Of a stretch of DNA of 64,000 nucleotides, positions 8,227 through 19,927 are shown piece after piece. The notes below the pieces were generated by a model. That model searched no databases and had not been told where the DNA came from. It saw only the letters and a program-made list of their open reading frames with translations. The DNA is from Nodosilinea sp. FACHB-141 (lineage in GTDB: Bacteria > Cyanobacteriota > Cyanobacteriia > Phormidesmidales > Phormidesmidaceae). Position 1 is the stretch's first letter, and every line of letters starts with the position of its first letter. The stretch is taken from assembly GCF_014696135.1 (NCBI RefSeq), contig NZ_JACJPP010000011.1:310001-374000 (forward strand), given 5' to 3'. A program made the position numbers and the translations under genes.

Positions 8227-11200
8227 TTGCAGGACATCACAGGCTATACCCTCCAACGAGCCGTTTATGAGGGAGCGCACACCCGAGTCTATGCTGGGGT
8301 GACTCAGCCAGGTGAGCAGCCTGTCGTGGTTAAGCTGCTAAGAGCGGAATATCCCTCTCTAGAAGAGATCACGCGTCTTAAGCACGAATTTAGCATTTTG
8401 GATGGCTTGAATAGCCCAGAGATTATCAAGGCGCTGGCGCTAGCGCCCTACCAAAACGGGCTAGCGCTGGTGCTAGAAGATTTTGGCGGTATTGCTTTAA
8501 GCGACTATCTGGGGCAACATCTGCTAAGCAGCGAGGAATTTCTCGCCATTGCCCTGCAGCTCACCGCTGCTCTGGCCGCACTGCACCAGAGCCAGATTGT
8601 TCACAAAGACATTAACCCCCGCAACATCCTGATCCATCCGACCAGCGGACAGGTCAAACTGATCGACTTTGGCATTGCCTCGCGCCTGTCTCGGGAAAAT
8701 CTGACCGCAAGTCATCCCACGCTGCTGGAAGGAACCCTGGCCTACCTCTCGCCGGAACAAACCGGGCGCATGAATCGGACGATCGACTATCGCGCCGATT
8801 TTTACTCCCTGGGCGTGACTTTCTACGAAATGTTAACCGGGCAGCTGCCTTTTCAGGCCAATGACCCGCTGGAGTTAGTGCACTGCCACATCGCCAAAAC
8901 CCCCGTGGCTCCCGATCAGCTCCGCCCCGATCTGCCCGTCGCCCTGGCTGACCTAGTGATGAAACTGCTGGAGAAAACAGCGGAAGATCGCTACCAGAGT
9001 GCGCTGGGGCTGAAGGCCGATCTGGTGCGCTGTCAGCAACAGCTGCAAGAGATGGGCATCATCGCCCCCTTTGCGATTGGTCAACTCGACTGCTTCAGCC
9101 AGTTTCTCATTCCCCAAACTCTCTACGGTCGGGAAAACGAAGTCGCCACCCTGCTGGCCGCGTTTGAGCAGGTCAACGCCGGAGCGGCGGAACTGATGCT
9201 GGTGAGCGGATATTCGGGCATTGGCAAAACCTCTCTGGTGCAGGAGGTTCATAAGCCCATTGCTCGGCAGCGGGGATATTTTATTGCCGGTAAGTTTGAC
9301 CAGTTCAAGCGCAACAGCCCCTACGCGTCGCTGACCCAGGCCTTTCAAGAGCTGATGCGGCAGCTGCTGACCGAAAGTGACGACCGGGTCGCTCAGTGGA
9401 AAGCCAAGCTGCTGGCGGCCCTAGGTACTAACGGTCAGATCGTAGTGGAGATGATTCCGGAGGTTGAGCGGATCATTGGGCCTCAGCCAGCGGTTCCCCC
9501 GCTGGGGGCCTCGGAAGCGCAGAATCGGTTTAATCGGGTTTTTCAGCAGTTCATTGGGGTGTTCAGCCAGCCGGAGCATCCCCTGGTGATTTTTTTGGAT
9601 GACTTGCAGTGGGCCGATCTGCCTTCCCTAAAGCTGATCGAGCTGCTGGTGACGAATCCCGAGAGCCAGTATTTGCTGCTGCTGGGGGCCTACCGCGACA
9701 ACGAGGTCAGCCTGGCCCATCCCTTAATGCATACCCTGGAGCAGATCCAATCCGCTGGGGCAACGGTTCGAAATCTGGTGCTGCAACCGCTGGGGCTGCC
9801 CCAGGTCACTCAGCTAGTGGCCGACACGCTACACAATGACGCCGCCTCAGCCCAATTTCTGGCCCAGCTAATCTTTAAGAAAACCCAGGGCAACCCCTTC
9901 TTTGTCACCCAGATTTTGAAATCGCTGCACCAGGACGGGCTAATCTGGTTTGACTTTGACCAGGGCCAGTGGTGCTGGGATGGGACGGTGTTGCAGGGTA
10001 TTGAAATAACCGAGAACGTGGTGGAACTGATGGTGAATCAGATCCAGAAACTCTCTGCCAAGACCCAGCAGGTGTTAAAGCTAGCAGCCTGTATTGGGGA
10101 TAAATTTTCCCTGGATGTACTGGCGATCGTGAATGAAGCGTCTCAAACAGCAACGGCCATCGATCTGTGGGAAGCTCTGCAAGCCGAATTTGTGGTGCCC
10201 CTCACCCAGGCCTACAAAATTCCCCTAGTGATGGATTTAGACAATACTCCCAGCGAAGGGTTGGCTGAGCTAGCGGCAGAAAATACCACCGCTCAGATTG
10301 CCTACAGGTTTCTGCACGACCGAGTGCAGCAAGCGGCTTACTCGTTAATTCCAGAGTCGCAACGGCGGTCAACCCATCTCAAGATTGGTCAGCTACTGCT
10401 GCAAAACATTCCAGCGGCAGAGCGCAATGACAACATTTTTGCGATCGCCAACCAGCTCAACTACGGCGTCGGTTTACTGGCCTCAGAGGCCGAAGCCTAC
10501 CAAATCGCTGAGATCAACTGGGTGGCTGGCCAAAAGGCCAAAGCCGCTGCCGCCTACGACTCGGCCCTGCGCTACCTGTCGGTGGGCCTAGACCTGTTGT
10601 CAGCAACCAGTTGGCGGCAGCAGTACGACCTGACCCTGGCCCTGCACAATGCCGCCGTTGAGACGGCCTACCTAAACGGTGATTTTGACCAGATGGAGGC
10701 CTGGGCCGCAATGGTTTTGCGGCAGGGGCGATCGCCCCTAGACACCATGACCGTCTACGAGGTCAAAATTCAGGCCTGCATGGCCCAGATAAAACAGCTA
10801 GAAGCCGTACACCTGGGGCTGCAGGCGCTGGAACGGCTGGGGGTGAGCCTGACGTCGTCGCCTACCTTAGCTGACATTCAGCAGGTGCTGACCCAAACCG
10901 CTGGCTATCTGGAGGGCAAAAGTTCCGCCGACCTGCTCAACCTCCCTCCTATTACCGACGCCGAGAAACTCGCCACCATTCGCATGCTCACCAGCCTCGG
11001 ATCGCCCTGCTACCAGGCGGCACCGATGCTGTTTCCGCTGGTGATCTGCGAGCAGATCAACCTTTCCCTCCGCTATGGCAATTCGCCCTTCGCCGCCTAC
11101 AGCTACGTGTGTTACGGGGTGATTCTCAACGGCATTTTGCAAGATAGTGAAGCGGCCTATCGGTTTGGCCAGCTCGCCCTCCAGGTGGTCGAAAAGTTTA

Positions 11201-14200
11201 ACGCAGTAGATCTAAAAGCCAGCGTTAGCTTTATTGCCGGAGCCTGCACGCTGCACGGCAAAATTCACGTTCGCGAAACCCTGCCCCTGCTATGGGAGGG
11301 CTACCAAAGCGGTCTGGAAAACGGTCAGCTTGAATACGGGGGCTACGCAGCGATTCAGCGCTGCCACCATGCCTACCTGATGGGGCAGGAACTGCCCAAA
11401 CTCGCGGCTGAAATGGCGACGATTAGCACCACTCTGGCCCAGCTCAAGCAGGACAACGCCCTGGGCTGGAATCAAATTGTGCAGCAATCGGTGCTGAATT
11501 TGATCGACTCGCTAGAGCACCCGAGCCGCCTCCAGGGAGCCATATACCAGGAAGCAGAGGCCCTGCCCCTGCTCAAGGCCGGCAACGATCGCACTGGCCT
11601 GCACTACTTCTACCTCAACAAACTAATCCTCAGCTACCTGTTTGGCCAGTACGACCAAGCCCTGGAGGATGCGGACCTGGCTGAACAGTACCTGGACGGG
11701 GTGAAGGGCTTTTTAGTGGTGCCGGTGTTCCAGTTCTATGATGTGCTGACCCGCCTGGCCCTGGGCGTGGCGGGAGCCCTGCCCCTCGACTCGGTGCTCA
11801 GCCAAGTCGAGCAGAACCAGGCGGCTCTGCGGCGATCGGCCCAGTTTGCGCCAATGAACTTTCAGCACAAGCTGGATCTGGTGGAGGCGGAGACAGCCCG
11901 CCTGCTGGGGCAACCCTGGCTGGCCATGGAGCACTACGATCGCGCCATTGCCGGCGCCCGAGAGCAGGGCTATGTGCAAGAAGAGGCGATCGCCAATGAG
12001 CGGGCTGCCGAGTTTTACCAGGCTCAGGGCCGCGACAAAGTGGCCCAGGTCTACCGGGCCGAGGCCTACTACGGCTACCTGCGCTGGGGTGCGATCGCCA
12101 AGGCCCAGGCGCTAAAGGCCCAATATCCCTCCCTGGGCACCCAGGCACCCAGGCAAGAGCCTGGCCCGTCGACAGCCTCGCTCACCAGCAGCTCGGTATC
12201 CACGGGCGGGCTCAAAGGCTTTGATCTCGCCACTGTCATCAAGGCCTCACAAGCCCTGTCTGGGGAAATCGTGCTGAGCGATCTGCTCACCAAGCTGATG
12301 CAGATCGTGCTGGAAAATGCCGGGGCGGAGCAGGGGGCTTTGCTGCTGGACACCAATGGGCAGCTGGCGATCGCAGTCTCGGGCGCAGTTTCAGGAACGG
12401 TGGGCGATGATCAGGTTGCCGTGCAGCAGGGTGATCTCAAGCTCGGGAGCGATCGAGACGAGGTTGCTCCGTCGCCCCTACCCCTGTCGGTGGTCAACTA
12501 TGTCGCCAGAACCCGAACCGCCCTAGTACTCAGCGATGCCACTGCCGAAGACCTATTTGCGACGGATCCCTACATCCTCGCTCAGCAACCCAAATCTGTT
12601 CTGTGTGCTCCCCTCCTGCACCAGGGAAAGCTGACCGGGCTGCTGTACCTAGAGAACAACCTCACCCCCGGTGCCTTTACCCCAGATCGTTTGGAGGTCT
12701 TGCAGCTGCTGGCAGCACAAGCCGCCATTTCGATTGAAAATGCCCGCCTCTATGCTGATCTGGAGGAGGCCAACCGCACCCTGGAAGCCAAAGTGGGCGA
12801 TCGCACCCTAGAACTGCGAGAGAAGAACGTCCTGCTGCAGCAGGAGATTCAGGAACGGCAGCGGGCCGAAGCGGCGGCCATGGTCGCCAATCGCGCTAAG
12901 AGTGAGTTTCTGGCCAACATGAGCCATGAGCTGCGCACGCCCCTGAACGGCATTTTGGGCTATAGCCAGGTGCTGAAAAAGCACCAGACCCTCACCGAGC
13001 CGCAGCGGCAGGGCATCAATGTCATTCATCGGTGCGGTGAGTACCTGCTGACGCTGATCAACGACGTGCTCGATTTGTCGAAAATCGAAGCGCGCAGAAT
13101 GGAGCTGCACCCAGAAGTCTTTCACTTGCCCCGTTTCCTCGAAAATGTGGTGGAAATCTGCCGCATTCGGGCCAGCCAGAAGCAAATTTCGTTGACCTAC
13201 GAAATGATCTCGTCCTTGCCCGAGTACGTCTATGCCGATGAAAAGCGGCTCCAGCAGGTGCTGCTGAACTTACTGGGCAACGCCGTCAAATTTACCGAGG
13301 CGGGTCAGGTCTCACTCAAGGTCGGCCCTGCCCAAGCCTGGCTCCCGAGACGCGATCCGGAAGCCGATCGGGAGGGAGCGGCCGATTCTGCCGACCTGAT
13401 TCGCTTTGAAATTGTCGATACGGGGGTGGGCATTGCCCCTGAGCAACTGGCGCAGATCTTTGACCCGTTTCACCGCACCCCAGAGGCGGGACAGCACACC
13501 GAGGGCACAGGGTTGGGGCTAGCGATTAGTCGCCAGCTGGTGCAGTTAATGGACAGCGACATTTGCGTCAGCAGCAATCTGGGCCAGGGCAGCCGATTTT
13601 GGTTTGACCTCGATCTGTCGACAACCCAGCCGGGCGAGACAAGTAGCCTGACCACCGGGCAGGTGATCGTCGGCTATGGGGGCGATCGCCGCACCGTTCT
13701 GGTGGTAGACGACAAGGAATATAACCGGGCTGTAATTATTGATTTTTTAGCTCCCCTCGGCTTTCAGCTGCTGGAGGCGACCAATGGCCAGGAGGGGCTG
13801 GCCCAAGCGGTGCAGCATCAGCCCGATGTCGTGCTGGTAGACTTAGTGATGCCGCTGATGGATGGCTTTGAAATGACCCGGCGGTTAAAACAAATCCCGG
13901 CTTTGCAAACCACTGTTGTAATTGCCATTTCCGCCAGCGTGATGGAATTTGACTATCACCAGAGTCAGGCTGCCTGCTGCGACGATTTTCTGCCCAAGCC
14001 CATCCACGAACCGGCCCTGCTAGAAAAGCTCCAGCTCCACCTAGGGCTGGAATGGCTGTACGACCCCATCGCTCCCACTCCCCTGCCATCTGCCCCAACC
14101 CAGTTCTCCACTTTCCCCCTCTCCCCCACCGCTATTCCTCCCGCGTCGGAACTCGACACTCTGCTCAACCTCGCTCTGATGGGAGACCTCAAAGGCGTCG

Positions 14201-14334
14201 TGGTCCATGCTGAGCGGATCGAACAGCAACAGCCGCAGTGGGCCCCTTTTACCACCCAGCTCAGGCAGTTAGCCCTAAGCTATAAGGGAAGACAGGCTAT
14301 CGACCTGATTAAACGCTATCAACCACCGGTATGA
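8227..14334 (+). CDS. Giant hybrid Ser/Thr kinase - AAA ATPase - GAF - histidine kinase - response regulator
   Basis: 2035 residues. Order: Ser/Thr kinase (about 1-265; catalytic Asp128 in [10 protein letters not shown], Asp147 in [25 protein letters not shown]); AAA/STAND-type ATPase (about 290-490; Walker [10 protein letters not shown] with Lys334, Walker [13 protein letters not shown]); a long helical repeat region to about 1330; GAF (about 1330-1510); coiled coil; HisKA with phospho-acceptor His1567 in SHELRTPL; HATPase ([31 protein letters not shown]); receiver with phospho-acceptor Asp1872 (VLVDLVMP). The same layout as the HstK-type kinases of filamentous cyanobacteria. The start is TTG at 8227 with AGGGA upstream, fitting the kinase fold's usual beginning. 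Its last bases overlap the next gene (ATGA). Signal sensed is unknown. Confidence 0.93.
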   Translation: MQDITGYTLQRAVYEGAHTRVYAGVTQPGEQPVVVKLLRAEYPSLEEITRLKHEFSILDGLNSPEIIKALALAPYQNGLALVLEDFGGIALSDYLGQHLLSSEEFLAIALQLTAALAALHQSQIVHKDINPRNILIHPTSGQVKLIDFGIASRLSRENLTASHPTLLEGTLAYLSPEQTGRMNRTIDYRADFYSLGVTFYEMLTGQLPFQANDPLELVHCHIAKTPVAPDQLRPDLPVALADLVMKLLEKTAEDRYQSALGLKADLVRCQQQLQEMGIIAPFAIGQLDCFSQFLIPQTLYGRENEVATLLAAFEQVNAGAAELMLVSGYSGIGKTSLVQEVHKPIARQRGYFIAGKFDQFKRNSPYASLTQAFQELMRQLLTESDDRVAQWKAKLLAALGTNGQIVVEMIPEVERIIGPQPAVPPLGASEAQNRFNRVFQQFIGVFSQPEHPLVIFLDDLQWADLPSLKLIELLVTNPESQYLLLLGAYRDNEVSLAHPLMHTLEQIQSAGATVRNLVLQPLGLPQVTQLVADTLHNDAASAQFLAQLIFKKTQGNPFFVTQILKSLHQDGLIWFDFDQGQWCWDGTVLQGIEITENVVELMVNQIQKLSAKTQQVLKLAACIGDKFSLDVLAIVNEASQTATAIDLWEALQAEFVVPLTQAYKIPLVMDLDNTPSEGLAELAAENTTAQIAYRFLHDRVQQAAYSLIPESQRRSTHLKIGQLLLQNIPAAERNDNIFAIANQLNYGVGLLASEAEAYQIAEINWVAGQKAKAAAAYDSALRYLSVGLDLLSATSWRQQYDLTLALHNAAVETAYLNGDFDQMEAWAAMVLRQGRSPLDTMTVYEVKIQACMAQIKQLEAVHLGLQALERLGVSLTSSPTLADIQQVLTQTAGYLEGKSSADLLNLPPITDAEKLATIRMLTSLGSPCYQAAPMLFPLVICEQINLSLRYGNSPFAAYSYVCYGVILNGILQDSEAAYRFGQLALQVVEKFNAVDLKASVSFIAGACTLHGKIHVRETLPLLWEGYQSGLENGQLEYGGYAAIQRCHHAYLMGQELPKLAAEMATISTTLAQLKQDNALGWNQIVQQSVLNLIDSLEHPSRLQGAIYQEAEALPLLKAGNDRTGLHYFYLNKLILSYLFGQYDQALEDADLAEQYLDGVKGFLVVPVFQFYDVLTRLALGVAGALPLDSVLSQVEQNQAALRRSAQFAPMNFQHKLDLVEAETARLLGQPWLAMEHYDRAIAGAREQGYVQEEAIANERAAEFYQAQGRDKVAQVYRAEAYYGYLRWGAIAKAQALKAQYPSLGTQAPRQEPGPSTASLTSSSVSTGGLKGFDLATVIKASQALSGEIVLSDLLTKLMQIVLENAGAEQGALLLDTNGQLAIAVSGAVSGTVGDDQVAVQQGDLKLGSDRDEVAPSPLPLSVVNYVARTRTALVLSDATAEDLFATDPYILAQQPKSVLCAPLLHQGKLTGLLYLENNLTPGAFTPDRLEVLQLLAAQAAISIENARLYADLEEANRTLEAKVGDRTLELREKNVLLQQEIQERQRAEAAAMVANRAKSEFLANMSHELRTPLNGILGYSQVLKKHQTLTEPQRQGINVIHRCGEYLLTLINDVLDLSKIEARRMELHPEVFHLPRFLENVVEICRIRASQKQISLTYEMISSLPEYVYADEKRLQQVLLNLLGNAVKFTEAGQVSLKVGPAQAWLPRRDPEADREGAADSADLIRFEIVDTGVGIAPEQLAQIFDPFHRTPEAGQHTEGTGLGLAISRQLVQLMDSDICVSSNLGQGSRFWFDLDLSTTQPGETSSLTTGQVIVGYGGDRRTVLVVDDKEYNRAVIIDFLAPLGFQLLEATNGQEGLAQAVQHQPDVVLVDLVMPLMDGFEMTRRLKQIPALQTTVVIAISASVMEFDYHQSQAACCDDFLPKPIHEPALLEKLQLHLGLEWLYDPIAPTPLPSAPTQFSTFPLSPTAIPPASELDTLLNLALMGDLKGVVVHAERIEQQQPQWAPFTTQLRQLALSYKGRQAIDLIKRYQPPV

Positions 14335-16022
14335 GCGAGGACGCCGCGAAGACTGCAAGCATTCTGGTAGTAGATGACACCCCGACCAACCTAGATGTGT
14401 TGTTCGATTTTCTGAACAATGCCGGGTTCAAAGTCTTGTTTGCCGAGGATGGCGAAAGCGCCCTGGAAAAGGCGCGCTACGCCAACCCAGATTTGATTTT
14501 GCTCGACATTCTTATGCCGGGTATGGATGGCTTTGAAACCTGTCGTCGCCTGAAGCAGCAGGAAACCACCGCCGCCATTCCGGTGATTTTTCTAACCGCC
14601 CTCACGGAAACCACGGACAAAGTAAAAGGCTTGGCGCTGGGGGCAGTGGATTTCATCACTAAACCGTTGCAGTACGAAGAGGTGCTGGCCCGGGTGAAAA
14701 CCCACTTGCGCCTCCAGAGCCTAACTCAACAGCTGCAAGCTCAAAACCTGTTGCTAGAGCGCGAAGTGCAGGAGCGCACCGAGGCCGAAGCTGCTCTACA
14801 ACGCCAAAATCAGCGATCGCACCTGTTTGCCGATGTCACCCTCAAGATCCGCCAGTCCTTGCAGATCGATGACATTCTGCAAACGGCGGTCACCGAGGTG
14901 AAAACTATTCTCCAGGCCGACCGGGTGCTGATCTATCGCCTCTGGCCCGATGGCACCGGTAGTGGGGTGGCTGAGGCGGTGCAGCCTGGATTTCCTCAGG
15001 TTCTAGGCATGGTGTTTCCCGAGGAGGTGTTCCCGATCGAATCTAAGGAACTGTACCGCCGGGGGCGGGTCCGCAGCTTAATCGATGTGGCTCAAGATCA
15101 CGTCGCGCCCTGCCTGGTAGAGTTTTTGCAGCAGTTGGAGGTGCAGGCCAAGCTGGTGGTGCCCATTCTCACCCAGGGCGACCTGTGGGGCCTGCTGATT
15201 GCCCACCAATGTGCTGGCCCCCGGCAGTGGACAGTCTTTGAAACCGAGTTGCTTCAGCAGCTCGCCGACCAAATTGCGATCGCCCTTACCCAGGCCCAGC
15301 TTCTAGAACAGGAGACCCTACAGCGCCAGGAGCTCGCTCGCTCCAATGCCGAACTTCAGCAGTTTGCCTACATTGCCTCCCACGATCTGCAAGAGCCGCT
15401 GCGCATGGTCACCAGCTACCTGCAACTGCTGGAGCGCCGCTACAAAGGCCAACTCGACGCCGACGCCGACGACTTTATTCAGTTTGCCGTCGACGGGGCC
15501 CTGCGCATGCGCACCCTGATCAACGACCTGCTGACCTATTCGCGCATTGGCACCCGGGGCCACGCCTTTGAGCTCACCAGCTGTACCGCCGCCGTTGAGC
15601 AGGCGATCGCCAATCTCAAGCTCGCGATCGAAGAAAGTGAAGCCGTCGTCACCTACCCAGACTTACCCCTTGTCCAAGCTGACCCTACCCAGCTAATCCA
15701 GCTGTTCCAAAATCTGATCAGCAATGCCATTAAATTTCACGGTGAGGCTCCGGTTCACATTGCGATTGCTGTCAACCAAATGGAAGATGCCTGGCTGTTT
15801 TCTGTCCAGGATAATGGCATTGGCCTAGACCCACAGTACGCTGACCAGGTCTTTGTCATCTTTCAACGGCTCAATAACCGCACTCACTATCCGGGCACGG
15901 GCATTGGGCTGGCGGTATGTAAAAAAATTGTGGAGCGGCACGGCGGTAAAATTTGGGTGGAGGCTGAGTTGGACCAAGGATCAACCTTCTACTTCACTAT
16001 TCCCCAGGGAGGCATGACATGA
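14331..16022 (+). CDS. REC-GAF-histidine kinase, GAF resembles a cyanobacteriochrome
   Basis: 563 residues: receiver with Asp59 ([13 protein letters not shown]); linker coiled coil; a phytochrome/cyanobacteriochrome-type GAF about 160-320 ([27 protein letters not shown]); then a phytochrome-type kinase with phospho-acceptor His351 ([11 protein letters not shown]), N box [11 protein letters not shown] and [12 protein letters not shown]. At the bilin-attachment position the GAF has Cys261, followed by Leu262 instead of the common His; Lys274 and Glu231/Glu232 lie where the protochromic residues of green/red cyanobacteriochromes such as RcaE would be. Bilin binding is therefore possible but unproven. 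Start overlaps the upstream stop by 4 bases, so expression is coupled. Confidence 0.9.
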   Translation: MSEDAAKTASILVVDDTPTNLDVLFDFLNNAGFKVLFAEDGESALEKARYANPDLILLDILMPGMDGFETCRRLKQQETTAAIPVIFLTALTETTDKVKGLALGAVDFITKPLQYEEVLARVKTHLRLQSLTQQLQAQNLLLEREVQERTEAEAALQRQNQRSHLFADVTLKIRQSLQIDDILQTAVTEVKTILQADRVLIYRLWPDGTGSGVAEAVQPGFPQVLGMVFPEEVFPIESKELYRRGRVRSLIDVAQDHVAPCLVEFLQQLEVQAKLVVPILTQGDLWGLLIAHQCAGPRQWTVFETELLQQLADQIAIALTQAQLLEQETLQRQELARSNAELQQFAYIASHDLQEPLRMVTSYLQLLERRYKGQLDADADDFIQFAVDGALRMRTLINDLLTYSRIGTRGHAFELTSCTAAVEQAIANLKLAIEESEAVVTYPDLPLVQADPTQLIQLFQNLISNAIKFHGEAPVHIAIAVNQMEDAWLFSVQDNGIGLDPQYADQVFVIFQRLNNRTHYPGTGIGLAVCKKIVERHGGKIWVEAELDQGSTFYFTIPQGGMT

Positions 16023-16471
16023 TGGTGCCGTCCAGAAGCGTGGTACATCCCATCGAAATTTTGCTCGTGGAAGATAACCCTGGCGATATCCGGCTGACTC
16101 AGGAAGTGCTGAAGGAAGGCTCGGTTCGCAATCACCTAAACGTGGTGGATGACGGCGAGAAGGCGATCGCCTTCTTGAACCGCATCGCTCCCTATCGCCA
16201 CGCGCCCAATCCCAATTTGGTGCTGCTGGATCTAAACCTACCCCGCCGCAGTGGTTTAGAGGTGCTGAGGATGATTAAAACCAGCGCTGTGCTCAGGCAC
16301 ATTCCGGTGATTGTCTTTACCAGCTCCCAGGCTGAGGACGATATCAATCGCGCCTACGACCTCCACGCCAACTGCTACATCACCAAACCCCTTGATCTCG
16401 AGCAGTTTAGTCGAAGTATCAAATCCATTGAAGACTTCTGGTTGTCTGCCGTTGAACTGCCGTCGGAGTAA
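16019..16471 (+). CDS. Rcp1-like single-domain response regulator
   Basis: 150 residues, receiver only: acidic pair in LLVEDNPGDIRL, phospho-acceptor Asp71 (LVLLDLNLPRRSG), Thr/Ser in VFTSS, Lys in ITKPLDLEQF. The form VEDNPGD plus a long loop (NRIAPYRHAPNPN) is typical of Rcp1, the partner of cyanobacterial phytochrome Cph1. It overlaps the upstream kinase stop (ATG at 16019 or 16022), so it is the likely phosphate acceptor of that kinase. Confidence 0.92.
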   Translation: MMVPSRSVVHPIEILLVEDNPGDIRLTQEVLKEGSVRNHLNVVDDGEKAIAFLNRIAPYRHAPNPNLVLLDLNLPRRSGLEVLRMIKTSAVLRHIPVIVFTSSQAEDDINRAYDLHANCYITKPLDLEQFSRSIKSIEDFWLSAVELPSE

Positions 16472-16474
16472 CCC

Positions 16475-18436
16475 ATGGTTCCCCAAGCCCCTATCCATGT
16501 TTTGCTGATTGAGGATAACCCCGGCGATCGACGGCTGATGCAGGAACTGCTGCGGGAGGTGACCTCAGTTGCCATCCAGCTCGACTACGCCGATAGCTTG
16601 GGTCAGGGCATGCAGTACCTCAAGCAGAGTCCCTTCGACGTCGTGCTGCTAGACCTTTTTCTGCCCGACAGTCAGGGGTTTGCCACCTTCACCCAGCTGC
16701 ACCAGCAGGAGCGCAAAACACCGATTATTGTCACTACCGGCCTAAACGATGAAACCCTGGCGCTCAACGCCGTGCAGGCTGGGGCCCAAGATTATCTCGT
16801 AAAAGGCCAGATCACTGGCGAGCTGCTAGTGCGCTCAATTCGCTATGCCATTGAACGCAAGCGGGCGGAGCAAAAGATCCGCGAGCAAGCGGCGCTGCTC
16901 GATATTGCCACCGATGCCATTCTCGTTCGCGACGGGCAAAACCAAATTCTATTTTGGAATCGGGGCGCGGAGCGGCTGTACGGGTGGACGGCGACAGAGG
17001 CCCTGGGGCAGAAAGCCACCGAGCTGCTCTATGCCGACGACAATTCAGTGCAAATGCAGCAGATTCAGCAGCAGTTACTGCTCGACAATGAATGGCACGG
17101 GGAACTCAATCAAATCACTAAAACCGGACAAGTTATCACCGTTGAAAGTCGGTGGACTCTGGTGCGTGACGACGATGGTCAACCCCAATTCATTCTGGTG
17201 GTGAACACCGATATCACTAGCAAAAAACAGCTAGAGGCACAATTTTTTCGCGCCCAGCGCTTAGAGAGCATCGGCACCTTGGCCAGCGGTATTGCCCACG
17301 ATCTCAACAACATTTTAACCCCCGTCTTAGCCACCTCTCAGCTTCTACAAATGGAGTCATTCCATCAAGATGAGCGCAGCCTAGAACTGCTCCAGCTTCT
17401 AGAGATAAATGCTCGACGCGGCGGCGATATTATCAAGCAAGTGTTGTCCTTTGCTCGGGGGGGTGAAGGCAAAAATGTGATTTTGCAAGCTGGACATGTG
17501 GTTCGTGAAATTCAACAGATTATTCGCGGCACTTTTCCTAAATCTATCGAGCTGCGAGTAGATACCTCTATGGACCTTTGGCCCGTTGTGGGCAACGCCA
17601 CCCAGCTCCACCAAGTGCTGATGAATTTGTGCGTTAACGCCCGCGATGCCATGCCCCAAGGGGGAACCCTAAAAATCTCGACAGAAAACCTCACCTTAGA
17701 CGAAGCTTGTACCCGCACAAATCTCGATGCTAAAGCCGGAAGCTATATTGCAATCACCGTTGCCGATAGCGGCAGCGGCATTGCGCCTGAGCTTCTCGAT
17801 CGCATTTTTGAACCGTTCTTCACGTCTAAAGAAATTGGCAAAGGCACCGGGCTGGGGCTGTCAACGGTGCTAGGAATTGTGAGGAGTCATCACGGCTTTA
17901 TTACCGTCTCCAGCCTACCCAATCAAGGCACTGAGTTCAAGGTTTTCCTACCTGCGGTTAGGGTAGCTGACCCCCCAGCGCGGAATCCTGCCGAGGTCTG
18001 GCTCGGCAATCAAGAGCTGATTTTGGTCGTCGATGATGAAGCCCCCATTCGGGAGGTGACTCAAGCCACCCTAGAGGCTTACAACTATCGCGTGATAACG
18101 GCCTGTGATGGTCTTGATGCGATTGCTCTCTACGTTCAACATCAACACGACATTCGCCTGGTGATCATGGACTTAATGATGCCCGCTTTGGATGGGGCTA
18201 CCACCTGCCGAGTTCTACACAAACTCAACCCCCAGGTGCATATAGTTGCTGTCAGTGGGCTGCCGCAGCAAAATGCTGAGCCGACCTCCATTGCTGTCGA
18301 AATTGAAAGTTTTTTACCCAAGCCCTACACCATTGACGAGTTACTTCAAGTCGTAGGTGAAGCGCTGAAGCCTAAGGGATATCGGCAAGCAGGTTTTGCC
18401 CGCCAGGTTAGCATTGGCTGCGGTGAAAGCGAGTGA
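16475..18436 (+). CDS. REC-PAS-histidine kinase-REC hybrid sensor
   Basis: 653 residues. N-terminal receiver with Asp60 (VVLLDLFLPDSQG), PAS about 140-255 (ILFWNRGAERLYGW), kinase with phospho-acceptor His275 in GIAHDLNNIL, N box NLCVNARDAMP, ATP lid TGLGLSTVLG, and a C-terminal receiver with Asp566 (LVIMDLMMPALDG). The GIAHDLNN type of dimerisation domain belongs to the NtrB-like HisKA group. Three bases separate it from the Rcp1-like gene. With two receivers it could pass phosphate within the four-gene relay. Confidence 0.92.
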   Translation: MVPQAPIHVLLIEDNPGDRRLMQELLREVTSVAIQLDYADSLGQGMQYLKQSPFDVVLLDLFLPDSQGFATFTQLHQQERKTPIIVTTGLNDETLALNAVQAGAQDYLVKGQITGELLVRSIRYAIERKRAEQKIREQAALLDIATDAILVRDGQNQILFWNRGAERLYGWTATEALGQKATELLYADDNSVQMQQIQQQLLLDNEWHGELNQITKTGQVITVESRWTLVRDDDGQPQFILVVNTDITSKKQLEAQFFRAQRLESIGTLASGIAHDLNNILTPVLATSQLLQMESFHQDERSLELLQLLEINARRGGDIIKQVLSFARGGEGKNVILQAGHVVREIQQIIRGTFPKSIELRVDTSMDLWPVVGNATQLHQVLMNLCVNARDAMPQGGTLKISTENLTLDEACTRTNLDAKAGSYIAITVADSGSGIAPELLDRIFEPFFTSKEIGKGTGLGLSTVLGIVRSHHGFITVSSLPNQGTEFKVFLPAVRVADPPARNPAEVWLGNQELILVVDDEAPIREVTQATLEAYNYRVITACDGLDAIALYVQHQHDIRLVIMDLMMPALDGATTCRVLHKLNPQVHIVAVSGLPQQNAEPTSIAVEIESFLPKPYTIDELLQVVGEALKPKGYRQAGFARQVSIGCGESE

Positions 18437-18528
18437 GCTGGGAGGGCAAGCGAGGCAGGGAGGAAAGAAGGGCACGACTAAAAACTGCCGCTCTCCCCGA
18501 ATCCTTTCCTTCTCTCATCCCCTATTCC

Positions 18529-19212
18529 CTACCCCGGCACCGTCAACGCGCGCCCATTATCCGAGGGTTGAAGGTTGAGAATATAGGGTACCGCCGCCTT
18601 TGCCCAGGTAGCGATAGGCGTATAGGCCGCAGCATCGTCGCCATAGCAGGTTTCGAGCATGGCGGTGTGAATAATGCCGGGGTTGAGGGCTACTGCCGCC
18701 ATCCCCGCCGGTAGCTCCTGAGAGAAGGCTTGGGTCAGCCCTTCTATTCCCCATTTGGTGGCACAGTAGGGGGCAAATTCTGGTGAGGTCGACCGCCCCC
18801 AGCCGGAGCTAAAGTTGACGAAAATGCCCGATCGCTGCTCGACCATGGGCGGTGCAAAGTGGCGAATGACATTGACGGTGCCGTTGAGGTTGACTGCAAC
18901 CACCGCGTCAAACTCTTCAACGGGTACGCTCCACAGGGGGGCCGGATGGTTGACCAGGCCCGCATTGTTGATCACCAAATCGGGCAGGCCATTAGCGGCG
19001 ATCGCCTCCCTAGCCCAGGCTGCCACCGCTGCGTCATCGCGAATGTCGACCGCCGTGAATTGATGGGGGGCAGGGTACTGCGTCGTCAGGTCGGTGATGG
19101 CCTCGGTCCGGCGAGCACAGCCTGATACCCGATGGCCTGCTGCCACAAAGCCATCGACCATGGCTCGACCCAACCCTTGGCTTACTCCAGTGATGACGAT
19201 GTGTTTGCCCAT
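18529..19212 (-). CDS. Short-chain dehydrogenase/reductase
   Basis: 227 residues with a Rossmann fold: TGVSQGLG cofactor motif at the N-terminus, NNAG, Ser in NFSSGWG, and the catalytic YCATK. A basic pair CARRTEA after beta-2 suggests NADP(H). C-terminal PGIIHTAM is the usual substrate-loop segment. The substrate is not known. Convergent with the kinase operon. Confidence 0.9.
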   Translation of the reverse strand: MGKHIVITGVSQGLGRAMVDGFVAAGHRVSGCARRTEAITDLTTQYPAPHQFTAVDIRDDAAVAAWAREAIAANGLPDLVINNAGLVNHPAPLWSVPVEEFDAVVAVNLNGTVNVIRHFAPPMVEQRSGIFVNFSSGWGRSTSPEFAPYCATKWGIEGLTQAFSQELPAGMAAVALNPGIIHTAMLETCYGDDAAAYTPIATWAKAAVPYILNLQPSDNGRALTVPG

Positions 19213-19321
19213 GGTGTAGGTGCGCTCAGGGATAGTGCGATCGGACGATTCCGCCCCAGACTATGGCTGAGCATGCCTTAATCTGGCCGTGGGCGCAAGG
19301 GGCGGGCTATGTCAGGATGAA

Positions 19322-19927
19322 ATGAACACGGGGTATAGACAAACCCTGGAACGTGGATACGGAAGCATCGTAATGGGCAACTGGAGATTGAGACTACGGC
19401 AGATACCGGTAGTGGTGGTGCTCTGCCTGGTGCTGCTAGGGCTGTGGGGCGCGAGTCGGCCCGCCCCTAGCGCCGTGGTGTGCGATCGCGCCGCCCCTGG
19501 TCAAGTCTACTGCCGGGCTACCCCACCGCTCCCCTGGGCCTGGCTGCCGAGTCAGAGCTTTTTGCTCGACGATGTGGCGATGACCTCAGAGCTGTGCGAC
19601 AACAACCCCCACGGCGGTGTGCGCTTTTGCCACCGGCTGACGCTGCTGGGAGCAGATCATCAGATCACTCTGCCAGAGGTGCGTACGCCGCTATCGGCGG
19701 CGGCCCTAAGGGAGCAACTGCGCCAGTTTGTCGCCGGTGAGGGCAGCCCCCACCTGAGCTGGTCTAGCCCTGGCAGCGGCGTGCCCTGGCGCACCCTGGT
19801 GATTGTGCTACTGCTGGTGGCGGCTAGCTGGGCTCTGTGGGATGTGCGCTGGCCACCCATGGCTCCCTCTCCCTTAGCCCTCGATGGCGCAGTGCCCGCC
19901 CGTCGCGCAATTGATACAAAGGATTAA
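19322..19927 (+). CDS. Hypothetical membrane protein with two end helices
   Basis: 201 residues from the ATG at 19322, which has AGGA upstream; an ATG at 19373 (MGNWRLRLRQ) is an equal alternative that starts right before the first membrane helix. One hydrophobic helix (PVVVVLCLVLLGLWGA) follows a basic segment, then a roughly 110-residue soluble part with four Cys (VVCDRAAPGQVYCRA; ELCDN, RFCHRL) that may form disulfides in the periplasm or lumen, then a second helix (TLVIVLLLVAASWALW). No family recognised. Confidence 0.6.
   Translation: MNTGYRQTLERGYGSIVMGNWRLRLRQIPVVVVLCLVLLGLWGASRPAPSAVVCDRAAPGQVYCRATPPLPWAWLPSQSFLLDDVAMTSELCDNNPHGGVRFCHRLTLLGADHQITLPEVRTPLSAAALREQLRQFVAGEGSPHLSWSSPGSGVPWRTLVIVLLLVAASWALWDVRWPPMAPSPLALDGAVPARRAIDTKD

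Noticed and set aside
7974-8240. 88-codon minus-strand frame before the large kinase
   Set aside because: Overlaps the kinase start, no domain; kept as intergenic.
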